The notes under the pieces are model-generated. The model saw nothing but the letters and a program-made list of their open reading frames with translations. It ran no database searches and was not told the DNA's origin. A program made the translations under genes and the position numbers. A DNA stretch of 64,000 nt from the NCBI GenBank assembly GCA_910579085.1, contig CAJTRU010000008.1, positions 15,978-79,977 of the forward strand, written 5' to 3'. Shown here piece after piece: positions 1-8,321 of the stretch (position 1 is the first letter of the stretch; the number at the start of each line of letters is the position of its first letter). This DNA is from an uncultured Lachnospiraceae bacterium (lineage in GTDB: Bacteria; Bacillota; Clostridia; Lachnospirales; Lachnospiraceae).

Positions 1-18
1 GGTTATATATTTATAAAA

Positions 19-345
19 ATGAAAGAGGTAATAAAATTGGATGCACAGATTAAAAAGGGAATTTTAGAAATGTGTTTATTGTATAAGTTATCGGAAAAAG
101 ATTATTATGGATATAGTTTAATGAGGGAGATGAAGATAATATTTCCAGAAGTTAATGATAGTACTTTTTATGCAGTATTAAGGAGGTTAAAAAAGGAGGG
201 AGCTGCAGATGTGTATTATGGAGAGGAATCAAAAGGACCTAAAAGGAAATATTATAAGATAACAGAATGTGGTTTAAAAGTTTTGGAAAAATATATATAT
301 GACTGGAATAAGTTAAAGGAGATAGTTATGCAATTGGGGATATAA
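19..345 (+). CDS. PadR-family transcriptional regulator
   Basis: A 108-residue winged-helix repressor of the PadR family. The PadR-N pattern is clear: an N-terminal LDAQIKKGILE helix, the YGYSLMREM helix, STFYAVLRRLKKEG as recognition helix, then the wing and YYKITECG. A short C-terminal helix ends the protein, so it is the small PadR subtype (about 105-115 aa). These proteins usually repress an adjacent membrane protein or transporter gene, but no such partner lies downstream here, so the target may lie to the left of the window. Only 18 bases precede the ATG and the reading frame stays open to the window edge, so a slightly longer N-terminus cannot be excluded. No strong ribosome site is visible before the ATG. 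Confidence 0.85.
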   Translation: MKEVIKLDAQIKKGILEMCLLYKLSEKDYYGYSLMREMKIIFPEVNDSTFYAVLRRLKKEGAADVYYGEESKGPKRKYYKITECGLKVLEKYIYDWNKLKEIVMQLGI

Positions 346-402
346 TATTATTTTGGTGTTTGGTTTCCGTTAGCCACACAAATAAAAGATAACTGCAAAT
401 TA
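346..402. repeat. Degraded end of the foldback repeat family, 3' of the PadR gene
   Basis: Just after the PadR stop codon the sequence GGTTTCCGTTAGC...AAAAGATAACTGCAAATT resembles the outer end of the arm that finishes at 14255 (GGAAACCGTCCGTCC...AAAAGATAACTGCAAATT). The rest of the arm is absent. I read it as a relic of the element family described at 13541-14256. Confidence 0.5.
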
Positions 403-415
403 TCCTAATTGTGTC

Positions 416-444
416 TTGATGTTTTTGTATTTCTAACATATAAT
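416..444 (+). promoter_or_regulatory. Predicted sigma-A promoter of the flagellin-like gene
   Basis: TTGATG (416-421), a 17-base spacer and TATAAT (439-444), 45 bases before the start codon. This is a housekeeping-type promoter. I see no sigma-28 (flagellar) -35/-10 pair in the same gap. Confidence 0.6.
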
Positions 445-488
445 ATAATTATCCAGATAATGTAATTAGTGGAAGTGGGGTGATTTTT

Positions 489-1238
489 ATGAGTACCAGT
501 ATTTCATCAGTAAATAATAATTATAATGCTTCTTTTACGAAGCGCGTAACAGATGACCCTGCTGGTTCTGCCATTGCACAGAAGCACTTGTCACAGGCTA
601 AGGGATATGAGCAGGGTGCAAGGAATGGTGAAGATGGCTTAAGTGCTATTAAAACAGCAGATGAAGCTCTTTCAAACATTACAGACAGCCTCCAGCGCAT
701 AAGGGAATTAAGTGTGCAGGCTTCAAGCACAGCTATTTATTCTGATGCTGACAGGCAGTCCATGCAGAAGGAAATTGACCAGTTAAAGGAACATATAACA
801 AGCATAGCAAGGGATACACAGTTTAATACAAAGCATCTTTTAGACGGCAGTATGGCTGATATGCACCTTGCACTTAATCCGCAGGGCGGAGGGCTGTCAA
901 TTAAAATGGAAGACATGACACTTGAAAACCTTGGAATTAAGGATTACAGTGTTACTGGCAAGTTTGATATTTCTACAATTGATGATGCTCTTGAGAAAGT
1001 CAGCAGTGCCAGAAGTTCATTAGGTGCACAGAGCAATGCAGTAGAAGTTAGTGTAAATACAAGCAATATTTCTTCTGAAAATATGGTTTCTTCAATGTCA
1101 AGTATTGAAAACATTGATGTAGGGCAGTATATGACTGAACAGAAGAAAGGTACAATAATGCAGCAGTATGGCTATTTTGTACAGAGCCAGCAGATGCAGC
1201 AGCAACAAGATATGATATCAAAGCTTTTAGGTATGTAG
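489..1238 (+). CDS. Atypical flagellin lacking the N-terminal D0 segment
   Basis: About 249 residues. The central part matches the flagellin N-domain core (DDPAGSAIAQKHLSQ, NGEDGLSAIKTADEAL, LQRIRELSVQASS, RQSMQKEIDQLKE, FNTKHLLDGS). The C-terminal third matches the flagellin C-domain (VSSARSSLGAQSNAVE, ISSENMVSSMSSIENID). The usual first 25-30 residues (MRINHNxxAMNxxR type) that form half of the D0 core are replaced by a short unrelated MSTSISSVNNNYN leader, and the last residues are glutamine/methionine-rich (MQQQQDMISKLLGM) instead of the usual end. The variable D2/D3 region is minimal. I chose the ATG at 489 over the upstream GTG at 480 because GTGGGG sits about 8 bases before it. It is probably a minor filament or secreted flagellin-like protein; whether it polymerises is unknown. 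Confidence 0.8.
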   Translation: MSTSISSVNNNYNASFTKRVTDDPAGSAIAQKHLSQAKGYEQGARNGEDGLSAIKTADEALSNITDSLQRIRELSVQASSTAIYSDADRQSMQKEIDQLKEHITSIARDTQFNTKHLLDGSMADMHLALNPQGGGLSIKMEDMTLENLGIKDYSVTGKFDISTIDDALEKVSSARSSLGAQSNAVEVSVNTSNISSENMVSSMSSIENIDVGQYMTEQKKGTIMQQYGYFVQSQQMQQQQDMISKLLGM

Positions 1239-1259
1239 TTGCATAGAAAAGCATATAAA

Positions 1260-1338
1260 AATGCCAGGTACAGTTTTCCCAGTGCATATATTTATCATAA
1301 TAATATACACGCTGGGACTGCTGCCTGGCATTTTTTAT
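1260..1338. terminator. Bidirectional nested hairpin between flagellin and glycosyltransferase
   Basis: ATGCCAGG pairs with CCTGGCAT, with an inner CCCAGTG/CGCTGGG stem. A T-run follows on the + strand and an A-run precedes it, so it can terminate both convergent genes. Confidence 0.65.
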
Positions 1339-2528
1339 ATTGTTTCAAGCATTTCTGCAAGCCTTTTTTCGTATGTGTGGTTTTCACGCACAGATTTGCA
1401 GCCATTTCTTGCAATGTCCATGCGTTCGTCATTATGTTTAAGGTAATATCTGGTTTTATTGTATAAATCTTCCCTGCTGGAATAGCTTACAAAGTCTTCA
1501 CCATCTATAAAGTGCCTGTCAAAGTCATTCTGGTAATTGGTAAGCAGGAAGCCTCCAGCACCCATTATATCCATTGCCCTTAAAGGAATTCCGTTTTTAA
1601 TGCTCCTCAATGTAATATTTAAGTTTATTTTGCTGTTCTGGAAAACTAGTGGCATTTCATACATATAGTGTATTGTACCCATGTTTTTTACATCTGGCAG
1701 GAATGGTGTTTCTCCTGGTGTATAAAGCTTAAGCGGCATTGCAGGTATTCCGCCAGGAAGAGTGGTATCTTTTAACATGTGGCTTATGCCACCCAGTATT
1801 TCTGTACGTTCAGTCTGTGTTATTTTCCTGCAAAGGAAATAATTGGCATATGTGTAACCTGGTGTTTCCATTCCGCCAATATTGGTTTCAAGCGGCATTG
1901 CCTCCTGCATTTTTTCCATAATGGGAGGTGTCAGGGTATCTTCTATAAAATTATAGCCATATACCAGCATCTGTGAAGCCATTACACCTTCCAGGTATCC
2001 ACGTGTATGTGCATCAAGCTTTTCCATCCTGTCGTAAAGAGTGTGCTTTTCAGTATAAAGAGAACCTACAAAAGACACATCAGCTTCAATAATTTTTTTC
2101 TGCTCTGGTGTTGCGGACATTTCTGCAAGCCTTCTGGCATTTACTGCCATAGGCATGTAAAATACATTTTTTACGCCAAGGCAGCTAAGGTCATAGACCA
2201 TTTGTGAATCAAATATAAATATCCTGTTACATGGGTTAAAGATTGTCCTGGAATATGTAAGTACAAGAGGGCTGTCATAACACCATGATATATAAATGAT
2301 TTTTGCTTCATTACATGCGTCTGATATTACTGGAAAATAGTTTGAAGTAAATACCAGGTCTATTCCTTCTGCACGTATATATTTCTTTAATTCTGACTTG
2401 TATTTCGGGTCAATGCGGTAGTTAGATGGTTCATGTGGATATTGTATAACAGTATGCCCTAGTAATCCAAATGCTTCTGTAATATCCTCCACGCCAAAAC
2501 TTTTCCATTGTGGGTATAAAATATTCAT
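1335..2528 (-). CDS. CgeB-like glycosyltransferase (GT-B fold)
   Basis: About 397 residues. It resembles CgeB/DUF3880 proteins with a C-terminal glycosyl-transferase group 1 domain: the N-terminus MNILYPQWKSFGVEDITEAF is the first Rossmann strand. VTFTSNYFPVISDACNEA-like and YDSPLVLTYSR segments follow, then the C-terminal donor-binding part with SIKNGIPLRAMDIMGAGGFL and NYQNDFDRHFIDGEDFV. The start at 2528 is set by GGGAGG about 5 bases upstream. A longer reading from 2561 would translate the hairpin repeat at 2540-2577. It lies downstream of the O-antigen-ligase-like gene on the same strand and converges on the flagellin gene. Such enzymes near flagellin genes often glycosylate flagellin; that role is inference here. 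Confidence 0.7.
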   Translation of the reverse strand: MNILYPQWKSFGVEDITEAFGLLGHTVIQYPHEPSNYRIDPKYKSELKKYIRAEGIDLVFTSNYFPVISDACNEAKIIYISWCYDSPLVLTYSRTIFNPCNRIFIFDSQMVYDLSCLGVKNVFYMPMAVNARRLAEMSATPEQKKIIEADVSFVGSLYTEKHTLYDRMEKLDAHTRGYLEGVMASQMLVYGYNFIEDTLTPPIMEKMQEAMPLETNIGGMETPGYTYANYFLCRKITQTERTEILGGISHMLKDTTLPGGIPAMPLKLYTPGETPFLPDVKNMGTIHYMYEMPLVFQNSKINLNITLRSIKNGIPLRAMDIMGAGGFLLTNYQNDFDRHFIDGEDFVSYSSREDLYNKTRYYLKHNDERMDIARNGCKSVRENHTYEKRLAEMLETI

Positions 2529-2539
2529 AATAGCCTCCC

Positions 2540-2577
2540 ATGCTGCCTCCAGGCGGCACAAATAGTGATGGAAAATG
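2540..2577 (-). repeat. Short hairpin repeat, copy 1 (leader of the CgeB-like gene)
   Basis: Read on the minus strand this is CACTATTTGTGCCGCCTGG followed by AGGCAGCATG, a stem-loop ending about 11 bases before the start codon. Nearly the same sequence recurs at 9294-9336, and a shorter form at 18011-18041. Confidence 0.65.
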
Positions 2578-2617
2578 TAAAAATTATAAACTTCCTTGAT
2601 GAGGTTATTTGTCCTGT

Positions 2618-4471
2618 TTAAACTGTTCCAGCTTCTTTCTGTCCATCAGCCTGTAATTTGTTATTTTTCATATCTTTTTTTAACTTGCAGTTAATTCCAA
2701 GGCCGGTACCTATTAATGCGAAGAATATAGGTGATGTAGCCACACATGAGTCATTGGTAAGTGCAAGTATCATATACCCGATAGAACTTGCCAGTATGGC
2801 AACCCCAATTTTAGGGAGATAACCTTCATAATTGTGTTTCCAGTAAATTATGAAGCTGTCCACAATATAAAATATAAAGAATAAGAGCAGTGCAATTAAT
2901 GAAGGCACACCTGTCTGTACAGCAGTCTGGAGATACAGGCAGTGTGGCTTTGTCACTATTTCATTCTGGTGCCATGAATTATATAAACCTACCAGGTCAT
3001 TATTTGGAAATGCAATTACAAATGTGTCAGGGCCTGAGCCAAGCAGGAAATACTTCTTTAAAAGTGGCAGGGTTCTTGCCCATATATAACCACGGCCGTT
3101 AGCAAAATGGTAGTGGTTTTCAAGGAAATCAAGGGATTTCTCATGTTCTGTAAGTTTCATTAAAGACATATTGCCGCCAAGCGCATAATAAGTCTTATTA
3201 TTTGGTTTCATCAGGTTTGAAAAATACCAAGGCTGCCCGTCAATGGTTACTAAGAAACCATAAAATGATTTTGGCACTCTTACCGATGAAAATGTAAAAG
3301 GAAAACGGGTATCATCTATTTTATAAGCAGAGTTATCTTCTGTGGCACTGTAACTTACAGGGCTGCCGCTTCCATCTTCAAGGCTGAAAATATCATTATT
3401 AGCTTCATCCTGTTCAACTTTAAATACAAGGGAATTACCATTGTATTTAATAGTTACGTTATCATCATTAGTAACTATGCTCTCCAGCGGATGTGTTTCT
3501 GGTGCAGTAGAGAACATGGATTTCATACGGTCAATAAGTATATTCTGGTTCATTACGTTTATGCCAATAAAAGCAACTGCAAAAACAGTAATAGCCGCAG
3601 CCGTTATTTTCCAGTTTTTAATAAATACTTTGCGCATACAAAGAAGCATAATAACCAGTGAAACTATTATTGTAATAACACCTGCACGTGACTGTGATGC
3701 AAAAAGTATAATTACAAGTGAAACTGCAAGAAATGCATAACCAATACGGCACCAGAGTTTTTTAGTTGTAAATATAAGTGCAACCAGTACAGGTACAACC
3801 AGTGTTGCATAAAAACCTACGTAGTTAGGGTTATATACTGTAAGGTATGCACGTCCAAGTTCAAATTTGAATTCAAGCCCTGTCTCTGGTGAAATAAGCT
3901 TCTGGCCCATTTCTGTACGCAGGAAATCATGTTTAAATGCCTGGCTTAAGCCAAGTGCTGCCATTATGGATATACCTGCTATAAACCATCTCATAGTACG
4001 GCGCAGTACCGTTTCTTCCTGGAATACAAAGAAACAGTAATATACAATTATAAAATAACCAATCAGGACCCAGACTGGCTCAAACTGTTCATATATACCA
4101 TTAAATGAAAAGTATGAGTATTTGGATGCGATGGCTGATATAAAGGAAATTATGGCATATACAAGAAGAGGGATTAGTTTTTTATCCCAGGCAAATTTCC
4201 TTTCTTCGCCGAATACCATATATATAACAGCAAACACCATATATATTGATACAAGAATTAGTGCAACTGATTTATAGTGCAGGAAAAAATCAGTTTGTTC
4301 TACACGCCCGCTGTACCATTCAAACTGGTCAAGTTTAGTGTTATACTTGTAATAAAATGTAATAAGCGGGATTATTGCTAAAACTGCTATAGCTGGTAAT
4401 ATAAGGAAAAAAGAAAATTTCTTTTCCTCTTTTTCCTTTTTGTTCCTATTGTTTACATTGTAGCTGGCCAT
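2618..4471 (-). CDS. O-antigen ligase / Wzy-like polytopic membrane protein
   Basis: About 617 residues with a lysine-rich cytoplasmic N-terminus and roughly 12 hydrophobic segments. The Wzy_C/WaaL pattern is present: a Q/R-rich loop (ILFASQSRAGV), then RGYIWARTLPLLKKYFLLGSGPDTF and KPHCLYLQTAVQTGVPSL in the large loop. Such proteins join lipid-linked glycans to an acceptor or polymerise them at the outer membrane face. Unusually the large loop holds a hydrophilic insert of about 150 residues (roughly residues 320-470) with beta-rich, DGSGSP- and TIDGQPWYF-like segments. The start at 4471 is chosen because GAGGAGG lies 5 bases before it; the reading from 4531 lacks a ribosome site. It heads a two-gene minus-strand unit with the CgeB-like glycosyltransferase. 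The acceptor could be flagellin or a surface polymer. Confidence 0.7.
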   Translation of the reverse strand: MASYNVNNRNKKEKEEKKFSFFLILPAIAVLAIIPLITFYYKYNTKLDQFEWYSGRVEQTDFFLHYKSVALILVSIYMVFAVIYMVFGEERKFAWDKKLIPLLVYAIISFISAIASKYSYFSFNGIYEQFEPVWVLIGYFIIVYYCFFVFQEETVLRRTMRWFIAGISIMAALGLSQAFKHDFLRTEMGQKLISPETGLEFKFELGRAYLTVYNPNYVGFYATLVVPVLVALIFTTKKLWCRIGYAFLAVSLVIILFASQSRAGVITIIVSLVIMLLCMRKVFIKNWKITAAAITVFAVAFIGINVMNQNILIDRMKSMFSTAPETHPLESIVTNDDNVTIKYNGNSLVFKVEQDEANNDIFSLEDGSGSPVSYSATEDNSAYKIDDTRFPFTFSSVRVPKSFYGFLVTIDGQPWYFSNLMKPNNKTYYALGGNMSLMKLTEHEKSLDFLENHYHFANGRGYIWARTLPLLKKYFLLGSGPDTFVIAFPNNDLVGLYNSWHQNEIVTKPHCLYLQTAVQTGVPSLIALLLFFIFYIVDSFIIYWKHNYEGYLPKIGVAILASSIGYMILALTNDSCVATSPIFFALIGTGLGINCKLKKDMKNNKLQADGQKEAGTV

Positions 4472-4718
4472 GCCTACCTCCTCTGTAACTATGTAATAAA
4501 AGAATGTCAAACCACAAAGATTATTATACATGAATTATTATAAAAAACAATATTAAATTTTCTGCCTTCCAGGTGCTAAAGAATAATTATAGAAATTTTT
4601 AAGCTTTTCCAGGCTTGAATTTATGTAACTGGTATATTAAAATAAGCCCATTACTTGTTGCTTCAGGTTATATGTAACTAGATAATTTTTCAATTTATAA
4701 TATGAGAGGGAGGTATAA

Positions 4719-6536
4719 ATGGGCATTTTAAAGAAATCATATCCATATTATAAAAGAATTTATGGGATTTTGGCTATATGTATTCTGTTTGGGCTTACAC
4801 AAGGGGTTATACAGATTGTAGAGCCACAGATTGTAACTTTAATTGTAGATAATGTAATTAACCCTGCACTTGGTGCAAAGCCAGTGCAGAACAGCAGTGT
4901 ATTTGCTTTTCTGATAGAAGATATACCACAAGGTAATTTATGGCAGATGATGTTTATTCTTACAGGTGTATTTTTATTATTTCTGCTTTTATATGTTGTT
5001 ACATTTTACCTGCGCTGGAATATGGCGCATTATTTTTCTATAAAATGTGATAACAAGATACGTCTTGATGTATTAAGGAAAATAAATTCATTTGGTATGC
5101 CGCTTCTTAAAGAATACAGTACAGGTGATTTAATTACTATTGTAAATTCTGACGCAGAGAATATCCGTAATTTCCATGTTGCAACTATTCCATTTACAAT
5201 TGACTGTTTGTTCTATATTATAACTGCTTCGCTAATGCTTTTACGTATTAATATATGGCTGATGCTTCTGCCATTCCTGGCACTTGCCATTTTTGGAATA
5301 ATAACAAGAAAGTTTTTAAAATTGTGTGGTGAAATGTATAGCAAACTCTGGGAGAAAAATTCGGCATTAAATACAGAAACCCAGGAGAGCATTTATGGAA
5401 TAAGGACAATTAAGGCGTATGCAAGGGAAGGTTTAAGGGCTAAAAGGTTTAATGAAAAAAGCAGGGACTTAAGGGATTTTTCAACAGGTTTTAGCGTAAA
5501 GCAATATAAATATTTTGTTGCATTTGATACAACAGACCAGTTTGTAATGCTTGCCAGCATGGCTTTAAGCATATGGCTGGCAACAAAGTTTAAGATGACA
5601 ACAGGTGAATATACAGCATTTCTTACATATCTGGTATCAATCTGTGGCAACTTTATAGATATTATTTTTATGATGGCAGATGCCCAGGAGCAGGGTGTAA
5701 GTGCCAAAAGGCTGTATGGGCTTCTTGATAAAAAAGATGAAATTTCTGCACTCTATGGTGATAAAAAGGTATCAGGAACACCACATATTGTACTGTCGCA
5801 TGTGAGTGCAAAAGCGGATGGCAATGAACTTTTAGATGATGTTTCGCTTGACATACCTTATGGCAGGAAAGTGGGCATTATGGGAAAGACAGGAAGCGGC
5901 AAATCAGTGCTTCTGCGTGTAATGCAGGCTTTTGAAGAATTTGAGGGCGGTACTATTACAATTGACGGGGCAGATATTAAAGAATACAGCCGCAATGAAA
6001 TTGCAAAAGCGTATGGCTATGCAATGCAGAATGTTTTTTTATTTTCAAATTCCATTGCTGCCAATATTGCATATTATAACCCTGGTGCACCAGAGGAGGA
6101 AGTGCTTGCCTGTGGTGAAATAGCACAGGTCAGTGAATTTGCATATGGTTTTCCAGATGGATATAACACTATTATAGGAGAGAAAGGCTTTGGGCTTTCT
6201 GGAGGGCAGAAACAGCGTGTTGCCATTGCAAGGGCACTTTTAAAAAATGCACCAGTCACAATTCTTGATGACTGTACAAGTGCACTTGATATTGAAACAG
6301 AGAGCAAAATCTTTAAAAACCTTGACAGCCATTTCCAGGGCAGGACTCTGGTAATGGCAACACACAGGGCAGTGGCGCTTAAAGATTTTGATGAAATCAT
6401 TTTCCTGGAAAATGGAAAAGTTGCTGAACGTGGCACTTTTAATGAACTTATGGAATTGAACGGGAGATATGCAGATATTTACAGGATGCAGATGGATAAG
6501 GAGGTGTTTGTACATGGGCAGGAACCTGTATTATGA
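4719..6536 (+). CDS. ABC exporter half-transporter, degenerate-site subunit
   Basis: 605 residues: six-helix exporter transmembrane domain (about 1-320) and nucleotide-binding domain (about 350-590). Walker A is GKTGSGKS (about residue 387), the signature is canonical LSGGQ, and Walker B is TILDD. The residue that should be the catalytic glutamate is Asp518 (ILDDCTSAL instead of LDEATSAL). This is the hallmark of the inactive-site half of heterodimeric exporters of the TM287/288, BmrCD or PatAB kind. The stop overlaps the start of the next half-transporter by 23 bases, so the two are translationally coupled. GAGGGAGG precedes the ATG. The substrate is unknown; drugs, peptides or lipids are typical. 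Confidence 0.9.
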   Translation: MGILKKSYPYYKRIYGILAICILFGLTQGVIQIVEPQIVTLIVDNVINPALGAKPVQNSSVFAFLIEDIPQGNLWQMMFILTGVFLLFLLLYVVTFYLRWNMAHYFSIKCDNKIRLDVLRKINSFGMPLLKEYSTGDLITIVNSDAENIRNFHVATIPFTIDCLFYIITASLMLLRINIWLMLLPFLALAIFGIITRKFLKLCGEMYSKLWEKNSALNTETQESIYGIRTIKAYAREGLRAKRFNEKSRDLRDFSTGFSVKQYKYFVAFDTTDQFVMLASMALSIWLATKFKMTTGEYTAFLTYLVSICGNFIDIIFMMADAQEQGVSAKRLYGLLDKKDEISALYGDKKVSGTPHIVLSHVSAKADGNELLDDVSLDIPYGRKVGIMGKTGSGKSVLLRVMQAFEEFEGGTITIDGADIKEYSRNEIAKAYGYAMQNVFLFSNSIAANIAYYNPGAPEEEVLACGEIAQVSEFAYGFPDGYNTIIGEKGFGLSGGQKQRVAIARALLKNAPVTILDDCTSALDIETESKIFKNLDSHFQGRTLVMATHRAVALKDFDEIIFLENGKVAERGTFNELMELNGRYADIYRMQMDKEVFVHGQEPVL

Positions 6537-8316
6537 AGATGAAATACTGGAAGAAAAATTTAATGGTTTTATGTTTAAACGCCTGTTATCATATGCAGCA
6601 GAGTATAAATGGGACTATATAAAAGCGGCAATACTGCTTTCTGGTGCTGCATTTCTGTCACTTGTGCCAACTGCAATTAATATGAAAATTATTAATGAGG
6701 TACTGCCAGAAAACGGGGCAGTACCAGAAAATGCGGGACAGCGTGCAGTAATTTTATTAAGTTTATGGATTACATTAAGCATTGGTGCAGTAATTGCAGA
6801 TTATTTTTCTTCAAAAACTGCTACAGTAATTGGCAATAGTATTGTATGCAAGCTCAGGGAAGATTTATTTACAAAGCTTATGGAACTAAGCTTTGATTAT
6901 TATGACAGCAGGCCAACAGGTAAAATACTTGTGCGTATTACAAATTATACAGATGAGATAGCAAATTTCTTTATAAATAACCTGCTGAGGGTAATAGACA
7001 GGGTACTTGTAATGGTAATTGCCATAATATGCATATGTTTTGTGGAAATACGCATGGCTGTAATGGGCATTGTTGTAAGCATACCATTAGCCATCTTGTT
7101 ATGGGCCGTTGCAAAAGCACTGCACCATTATTCGCGCATTGACCGTAATAAAATGAGCAACAGGACTGCATTTGTGGCAGAGGACATAAACGGGCTTGAA
7201 GTAATAAAGGCATTTAACAGGGAAGCGTTAAATGATGAGATATTTATAGAACTTTCAGAAAAATACCATAAGGCATTTATGAATACAACAAGATACCGTG
7301 AACTTTTCTTTCCGTTGTCGTTTGCAGGAGTAAGAATTCTTTGCAGTGTTGCAATGTATATAACAGCGTTATTTATTATTACAAATAATATTGGTGCAGG
7401 ATTTTCATTAGGGGCACTGGTAGTAATTACTACTTACATGCAGCGTTTTTCTGGTGCAGTATATATGATATGCCAGCAGCTCCAGTCAGTAGCAAGCATA
7501 ACTTCTAATATAGAGCGTATATTTGAAGTGCTTGGTACTGAAAGTGATATCAGGGATAAAGATGGTGCTGTAGAATTGTCTGTAAAAGGCGGTGCAGTGG
7601 AATTTAAAGAAGTTACATTCTCATATGTAGAGGGGCTGCCAGTCCTGGAGAATATAAACATATCTGTAGAACCTGGGCAGATGGTTGCGCTTGTTGGGCC
7701 TACAGGTGCAGGAAAAACTACAATAGCCAGCCTTTTAAGCCGTTTCTATGAGATTGACAGTGGCAGGGTTTTAATTGATGGTACTGATATAAGGGATGTA
7801 ACGCTTAGTTCATTAAGGGGCAGTGTAGGGGTAATGATGCAGGATACATTTCTTTTCAGTGGTGAAATTATTGAGAATATACGCTTTTCAAAACCTGGTG
7901 CAACTGATGAAGAGTGCATGGAGGCGGCTAAAAAGGTATTCGCACATGACTTTATTATGAAAAAGAAAGAAGGGTACCATACAGTTATATCAAGTGAAGG
8001 CACAGAACTTTCTGCTGGTGAAAAGCAGCTTCTTTCATTTGCAAGGCTTCTGCTTATGAACCCTGATATTATTATACTTGATGAAGCAACAAGTAATATT
8101 GATACAGAAACAGAAAGGCTTGTACAGAAGCTCTTTACAACAGTGCTTAAAGGTAAAACTTGTTTTATAATAGCCCACAGGCTGTCAACAATACAAAATG
8201 CAGACAGGATTTTGTATATTGACAACAAAGGCATAATGGAAGATGGAAGCCATGAAGAACTTATGCAGAAGAAGGGAATGTACTACCAGCTTGCAACAGC
8301 ACGGGGACGTATATAA
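6514..8316 (+). CDS. ABC exporter half-transporter, catalytic-site subunit
   Basis: About 600 residues: N-terminal exporter transmembrane domain and C-terminal ATPase. Walker A is GPTGAGKT, and Walker B with its intact catalytic glutamate is ILDEATSNID (Glu524). The signature is the non-consensus LSAGE. In a dimer with the upstream protein, the odd Walker B of one and the odd signature of the other fall in the same composite ATP site, leaving one canonical and one degenerate site. The start at 6514 follows AAGGAGGTG; a frame from 6469 is open but lacks a ribosome site. The gene ends five bases from the convergent SDR gene, with no obvious terminator between them. Confidence 0.9.
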   Translation: MGRNLYYEDEILEEKFNGFMFKRLLSYAAEYKWDYIKAAILLSGAAFLSLVPTAINMKIINEVLPENGAVPENAGQRAVILLSLWITLSIGAVIADYFSSKTATVIGNSIVCKLREDLFTKLMELSFDYYDSRPTGKILVRITNYTDEIANFFINNLLRVIDRVLVMVIAIICICFVEIRMAVMGIVVSIPLAILLWAVAKALHHYSRIDRNKMSNRTAFVAEDINGLEVIKAFNREALNDEIFIELSEKYHKAFMNTTRYRELFFPLSFAGVRILCSVAMYITALFIITNNIGAGFSLGALVVITTYMQRFSGAVYMICQQLQSVASITSNIERIFEVLGTESDIRDKDGAVELSVKGGAVEFKEVTFSYVEGLPVLENINISVEPGQMVALVGPTGAGKTTIASLLSRFYEIDSGRVLIDGTDIRDVTLSSLRGSVGVMMQDTFLFSGEIIENIRFSKPGATDEECMEAAKKVFAHDFIMKKKEGYHTVISSEGTELSAGEKQLLSFARLLLMNPDIIILDEATSNIDTETERLVQKLFTTVLKGKTCFIIAHRLSTIQNADRILYIDNKGIMEDGSHEELMQKKGMYYQLATARGRI

Positions 8317-8321
8317 AACTT

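Noticed and set aside
2892..3740. Plus-strand frames opposite the O-antigen-ligase-like gene
   Set aside because: Shadow frames of a long coding gene with family motifs; no ribosome sites.
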